This document shows, piece after piece, positions 61,105 to 64,000 of a DNA stretch of 64,000 nucleotides (its first letter is position 1; every line of letters begins with the position of its first letter). This DNA is from Streptomyces sp. NBC_00341. GTDB taxonomy: Bacteria; Actinomycetota; Actinomycetes; Streptomycetales; Streptomycetaceae. The position numbers and the translations under genes were made by a program. The stretch covers positions 1,116,001 to 1,180,000 of the forward strand of contig NZ_CP108002.1 in the NCBI RefSeq assembly GCF_041435055.1. The letters are read 5' to 3'. The notes under the pieces were generated by a model, which made no database searches, was not told the DNA's origin, and saw only the letters and a program-made list of their open reading frames with translations.

Positions 61105-61668
61105 ATGACAAGAAGCGAGCGGCTCGCGGAGCAACTGGACTGGTACTGGCGCAAGAACCTGCGGCCACGGCTGGACGGTCTTACCGACGAGGAGTACTTC
61201 TGGGAGCCGGTGCGCGACTGCTGGAGCATCCGCCCGCGTGGCACGTCGGCCGCACCGATGTCGGCAGGTTCGGGGAAGTGGACGATCGACTCCGCATCCC
61301 CCGACCCGGTGCCGGCACCGGTGACCACGATTGCCTGGCGGCTGGCGCACATCACCGTCTCGTGCCTGGGCTATCGGGTCGGATGGCACTTCGGCGGCCA
61401 GGACGTCGACTCCCGGACATTCGCCTACGCGGGGACTGCTGCCGAGGCGCTGGAGCAGCTCGATAAGATGTATGGGAGATGGAACGCGGGGGTCCGCAAG
61501 CTCTCGGACGCCGACCTGGACAATCCACCCACGGTGGGTCCCGAGCGATTTCCCATGGAGGGCATCGTCCTGCACGTCAACAGGGAGCTGATCCATCACG
61601 GCGCCGAGATTTCCCTGCTGCGCGACCTCTACCGCCGGCAGGACGGAGCCGTACCGCACCGAATATGA
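61105..61668 (+). CDS. DinB family protein
   Basis: A 187-residue four-helix-bundle DinB/YfiT-type protein: LAEQLDWYWRKNLRPRLDGL, then WRLAHITVSCLGY with the first metal His, and HVNRELIHHGAEISLLRDL with the second His pair. Members are metal-binding proteins, some acting as thiol transferases (bacillithiol or mycothiol dependent). Monocistronic, ending near a strong stem-loop. Confidence 0.9.
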   Translation: MTRSERLAEQLDWYWRKNLRPRLDGLTDEEYFWEPVRDCWSIRPRGTSAAPMSAGSGKWTIDSASPDPVPAPVTTIAWRLAHITVSCLGYRVGWHFGGQDVDSRTFAYAGTAAEALEQLDKMYGRWNAGVRKLSDADLDNPPTVGPERFPMEGIVLHVNRELIHHGAEISLLRDLYRRQDGAVPHRI

Positions 61669-61725
61669 CGTTCGGTATCCGGCGATCGAGCTACACGCCG
61701 TCAGGTTCCGGCCCGGCCTGCGGTC

Positions 61726-61761
61726 GTGAGTGTTCCGGGCGGTTTCGCCCGGAACACTCAC
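61726..61761. terminator. Bidirectional stem-loop terminator
   Basis: Perfect 16-bp arms 61726-61741 and 61746-61761 (GTGAGTGTTCCGGGCG) around a 4-nt loop, between convergent DinB and ECF41 genes. Confidence 0.88.
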
Positions 61762-61782
61762 CGCACCGGAGCAGCAGCCGGC

Positions 61783-62655
61783 TTACCTGGCGAGTTCAGC
61801 CGGTTCGTCCAGTCGCGTCAGCTTCCGCGGGTTTCTCACCAGGTAGACCCGGGTGATCTGCCCGTTCTCCACCACGAGGCTCACCGCTGCGGCCGGCTCG
61901 CCGTCGATCTCGATCCGGCCCGCAGGTGCGCCGTTGAGCCACACGGCAGTCGCCGCGAGCGCGGCCGCGTCCACCCGGTTGGTGCGCGCCAGCACCTTCG
62001 CCACGAGCTCGACCCCGTGGATCGGAGCCGGCGCGGCGGCCGCCAGCCCGCCACCGTCGGCGATCAGGACCACGTCCGGCGCCATGACCTCGACCAGTTC
62101 CTGCAACTGCCCGGTGCGCAGAGCCTGCAGGAACCGCTCCACCACGGCCTGCTGCTCCGACCGGCTCACCCGCACCCGCGGACGCCTGGCCGCCACATGC
62201 TCGCGCGCTCGCCGCGCGATCTGCCGCACCGTGGCCGCGGACTTCCCGATGACCCCGGCGATCTCGCCGTACGGCAGCTCGAAGACCTCGCGGAGCACGA
62301 ACACCGCCCGCTCCGTCGGCCCGAGCGTTTCGAGGACGGTCAGCATCGCGATCGAGACGCTCTCCGCGAGCTCTACGTCCTCGGCGACATCGGGGCTGGT
62401 CAGCAACGGTTCCGGCAGCCACTCGCCGACATAGTCCTCGCGGCTGCGTGCCAACGTCCGCAGCCGGTTGAGCGACTGCCGCGTGACGGTCCTGACGAGG
62501 TACGCCCGCGCGTCGTTCACCCGCGACCGGTCGACCTCGGCCCACCGCAGCCAGGACTCCTGCAGCACGTCCTCCGCGTCGGCCGCCGAGCCGAGCATCT
62601 CGTAGGCGACCGTGAACAGCAGACTGCGATGGGCGACGAACGGGTCCTCGGTCAT
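61783..62655 (-). CDS. ECF41-group sigma factor with C-terminal SnoaL-like domain
   Basis: A 290-residue sigma factor: region 2 (YEMLGSAADAEDVLQESWLRW) and region 4 (RAVFVLREVFELPYGEIAGVIGKS) without a linked anti-sigma gene, and a C-terminal NTF2-like domain with the ECF41 signatures WLPEPL between regions 2 and 4, ADGGG near residue 200 and NPRKL near the end. In this group the C-terminal domain itself controls activity. Its 3' neighbour on the transcript side is a carboxymuconolactone-decarboxylase-like gene, the classic ECF41 partner, which is upstream here and overlaps by 4 bp. Confidence 0.95.
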   Translation of the reverse strand: MTEDPFVAHRSLLFTVAYEMLGSAADAEDVLQESWLRWAEVDRSRVNDARAYLVRTVTRQSLNRLRTLARSREDYVGEWLPEPLLTSPDVAEDVELAESVSIAMLTVLETLGPTERAVFVLREVFELPYGEIAGVIGKSAATVRQIARRAREHVAARRPRVRVSRSEQQAVVERFLQALRTGQLQELVEVMAPDVVLIADGGGLAAAAPAPIHGVELVAKVLARTNRVDAAALAATAVWLNGAPAGRIEIDGEPAAAVSLVVENGQITRVYLVRNPRKLTRLDEPAELAR

Positions 62656-63230
62656 GCCGTCGACGCTACGCCGGACGTCTCAGGACGCGCGGCCAGCGGG
62701 ATCTCGCAGGCATCGGAGTAGCCCTGCGAGGTGATCCCGTGCGCCGTGTTGCACCGGGCCGCCAGGTTGGCGAAGCCGATGAACACGGTGATCTCGACCA
62801 GCGCCGCCGGGCCGAGCCGGCCGAGCAGACTCGCCGACAGCTCATCGGTGACGGTCGGCGGCGTGTTCGTCATGGCCTCGGCGTACTCCATCACCTCCCG
62901 CTCCAACGGCGTGAACACCTCCGACTCCCGCCAGCGCGGCACCTGGCTCGCCTTGGTCAGGTCCAGCTTCTGGTTCAGTGCCGCGAAGTAGTTGATGTCG
63001 AGGCACCAACTGCAGCCGATCTGTGCCGCGACGGCCATGTGCGCGAACGTCTTGAGGCTCGCGTCGGCCGCGTCCCAGGTGGCCACCTTGGCCGAGAACT
63101 CCTGGTTGGCCTCGGCGAGCTCGGGGTTGTTCCACAGCACCTCGTTGGGCTCGGGCACGGAACCGAGCTGCTTGATCAGGTTTTCGCGGAGCTCGGCGGG
63201 GAGCTCGGCCTTCGGGATGCGCAGTGCCAT
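62652..63230 (-). CDS. Carboxymuconolactone decarboxylase/AhpD-family protein
   Basis: A 192-residue AhpD-like protein with the redox CxxC in IGCSWCLDI near residue 74 and FIGFANLAARCNTAHGI near the end. Start ATG 63230 has AGAGGAG upstream (the frame is open far upstream but antisense to the PhzF gene). Translationally coupled to the ECF41 gene; these proteins are the usual targets of ECF41 factors, with unknown substrates, perhaps thiol or peroxide related. Confidence 0.93.
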   Translation of the reverse strand: MALRIPKAELPAELRENLIKQLGSVPEPNEVLWNNPELAEANQEFSAKVATWDAADASLKTFAHMAVAAQIGCSWCLDINYFAALNQKLDLTKASQVPRWRESEVFTPLEREVMEYAEAMTNTPPTVTDELSASLLGRLGPAALVEITVFIGFANLAARCNTAHGITSQGYSDACEIPLAARPETSGVASTA

Positions 63231-63377
63231 CGTGTTCTCCTCTGACGTTTTCCTGCTTTGGCATGAAGACACCGCCGGGCCCGCGAATGTGACACCCGCC
63301 CCGAGTCGGGACAGATCAGTCCGCGGATCCGGAATTGGCCTTGGCCCACGGCTTCGCGGCGCGCCTACGGTCGCGGC

Positions 63378-64000
63378 ATGAGGATTCGAATCGTCGACGC
63401 GTTCACCGACCGCCCCTTCACCGGCAATCCCGCGGGCGTCCTGCTGCTCGGCCCGGAAGGCTTCCCCGACGACAGCCGGCTCCAGCAGATCGCGGCGGAG
63501 CTGAACCTGTCCGAGACCGCGTTCGCGCACCCGCTGCCGCCGGGCGGCGCCGCGGACTGGGCGCTGCGCTGGTTCACCCCGGCCACCGAGGTCGACATGT
63601 GCGGCCACGCCACCCTCGCCACCGCCCACGTCCTGCACAGCACGGCCGTCGCGAGCGGAACGGTGCGCTTCACCGCCCGGTGCGGCATCCTCACCTCGAC
63701 CGCCCGGCCGGACGGCTCGCTCACGCTCGACTTCCCCACCGCGCCGCTGACCCCGGAGGCCACGCCGGACTGGCTGGCCGCCGCTCTGGGCGCGGAGCCC
63801 GTATCCGTACACGACACGGGCCCGCACACCGGCGACCTGCTCGTGGAACTGGCCGACGAGGCGGCCGTACGGGGACTGACCCCGGATTTCGCGGCACTGG
63901 CCGCCCACTCGCGGCGCGGCGTCATCGCCACGGCCGCGGCCACCGGGTCCGGCTACGACTTCGTCTCACGCGGCTTCTTCCCCGCCGTGGGCATCGACGA
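63378..64000 (+). CDS. PhzF family isomerase/epimerase, cut by the window end
   Basis: At least 207 residues of a PhzF-fold protein: VDAFTDRPFTGNPAGV with the conserved GNPAGV, ELNLSETAFAHPL with the catalytic Glu, and WFTPATEVDMCGHATLATAHVL, the first domain hallmark. The C-terminal domain is still running at 64000. Divergent from the ECF41/AhpD pair with a 147-bp gap. Family members are diaminopimelate-epimerase-like isomerases; substrate unknown. Confidence 0.93.
   Translation, partial: MRIRIVDAFTDRPFTGNPAGVLLLGPEGFPDDSRLQQIAAELNLSETAFAHPLPPGGAADWALRWFTPATEVDMCGHATLATAHVLHSTAVASGTVRFTARCGILTSTARPDGSLTLDFPTAPLTPEATPDWLAAALGAEPVSVHDTGPHTGDLLVELADEAAVRGLTPDFAALAAHSRRGVIATAAATGSGYDFVSRGFFPAVGID

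Noticed and set aside
1..64000. CRISPR array, tRNA or rRNA genes
   Set aside because: No evenly spaced short repeats with unique spacers and no cloverleaf or rRNA-like sequence were noticed on reading either strand; a dedicated scan was not run.

Overview
The window has the very high GC content, strong third-position GC bias and gene families (SARP regulator, ECF41 sigma factor, MocR, UvrA2-type protein, IS701-like debris) of a Streptomyces or close relative. No rRNA, tRNA or CRISPR array was seen. The sequence is accessory chromosome: one large biosynthetic gene cluster on the left, a rearranged island of IS debris in the middle, and small regulator-plus-enzyme units on the right.

Positions 1-33,900 (perhaps to about 38,100) hold a non-ribosomal peptide cluster with a terminal polyketide-type module. 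On the left, four overlapping minus-strand genes encode both subunits of a B12-dependent methylaspartate (glutamate) mutase, an asparaginyl-tRNA-synthetase-like protein without an anticodon domain (asparagine synthetase A type) and a lone FMN glutamate-synthase-like domain. Together they look like a precursor cassette based on 3-methylaspartate. Next come a small unknown protein, an MbtH protein, a carbamoyltransferase with an altered acceptor site, and two large NB-ARC regulators facing apart: an XRE type and a SARP with a TPR-like C-terminus. The core operon (12,244-32,201) runs exporter, A-T-C-T, luciferase-like monooxygenase, C-A-T-E, C-A-T-TE, C-A-T, AT-less KS-T, mostly with overlapping start and stop codons. 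A perfect 27-bp hairpin ends it against a convergent type II thioesterase.

The most unusual item is a 103-residue secreted protein (11,088-11,399) made of a signal peptide and five DDKGPTVI-type repeats. It is encoded beside the SARP-TPR regulator. Upstream of its small operon are four heptamers spaced at exactly 11 bp, the known layout of SARP binding sites, followed by a plausible -10. I propose a secreted-peptide circuit controlled by, and perhaps sensed by, the SARP. A second small secreted peptide with a C-terminal Cys sits next to a Cys-rich protein at the right edge of the cluster.

Positions 34-42 kb carry a P450, an S9 peptidase, a secreted Rieske protein, an isochorismatase-like hydrolase, an F420/FMN split-barrel protein, a LysR/EamA pair and a streptomycin 3''-kinase-like gene. 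Positions 42.3-50.6 kb are an island bounded by two inverted 687-bp copies of the same already-dead IS701-like transposase fragment. Inside are formaldehyde dehydrogenase, quinol monooxygenase and UvrA2-like genes mixed with truncated genes. Positions 50.6-64 kb hold regulator/effector pairs with visible operators (MocR, TetR, PadR, ECF41), two EamA exporters separated by a Pro-Pro-Pro leader ORF and an attenuator-like hairpin, and a 1.46-kb element with 47-bp inverted ends. That element carries a methyltransferase and a TnsA-like remnant.
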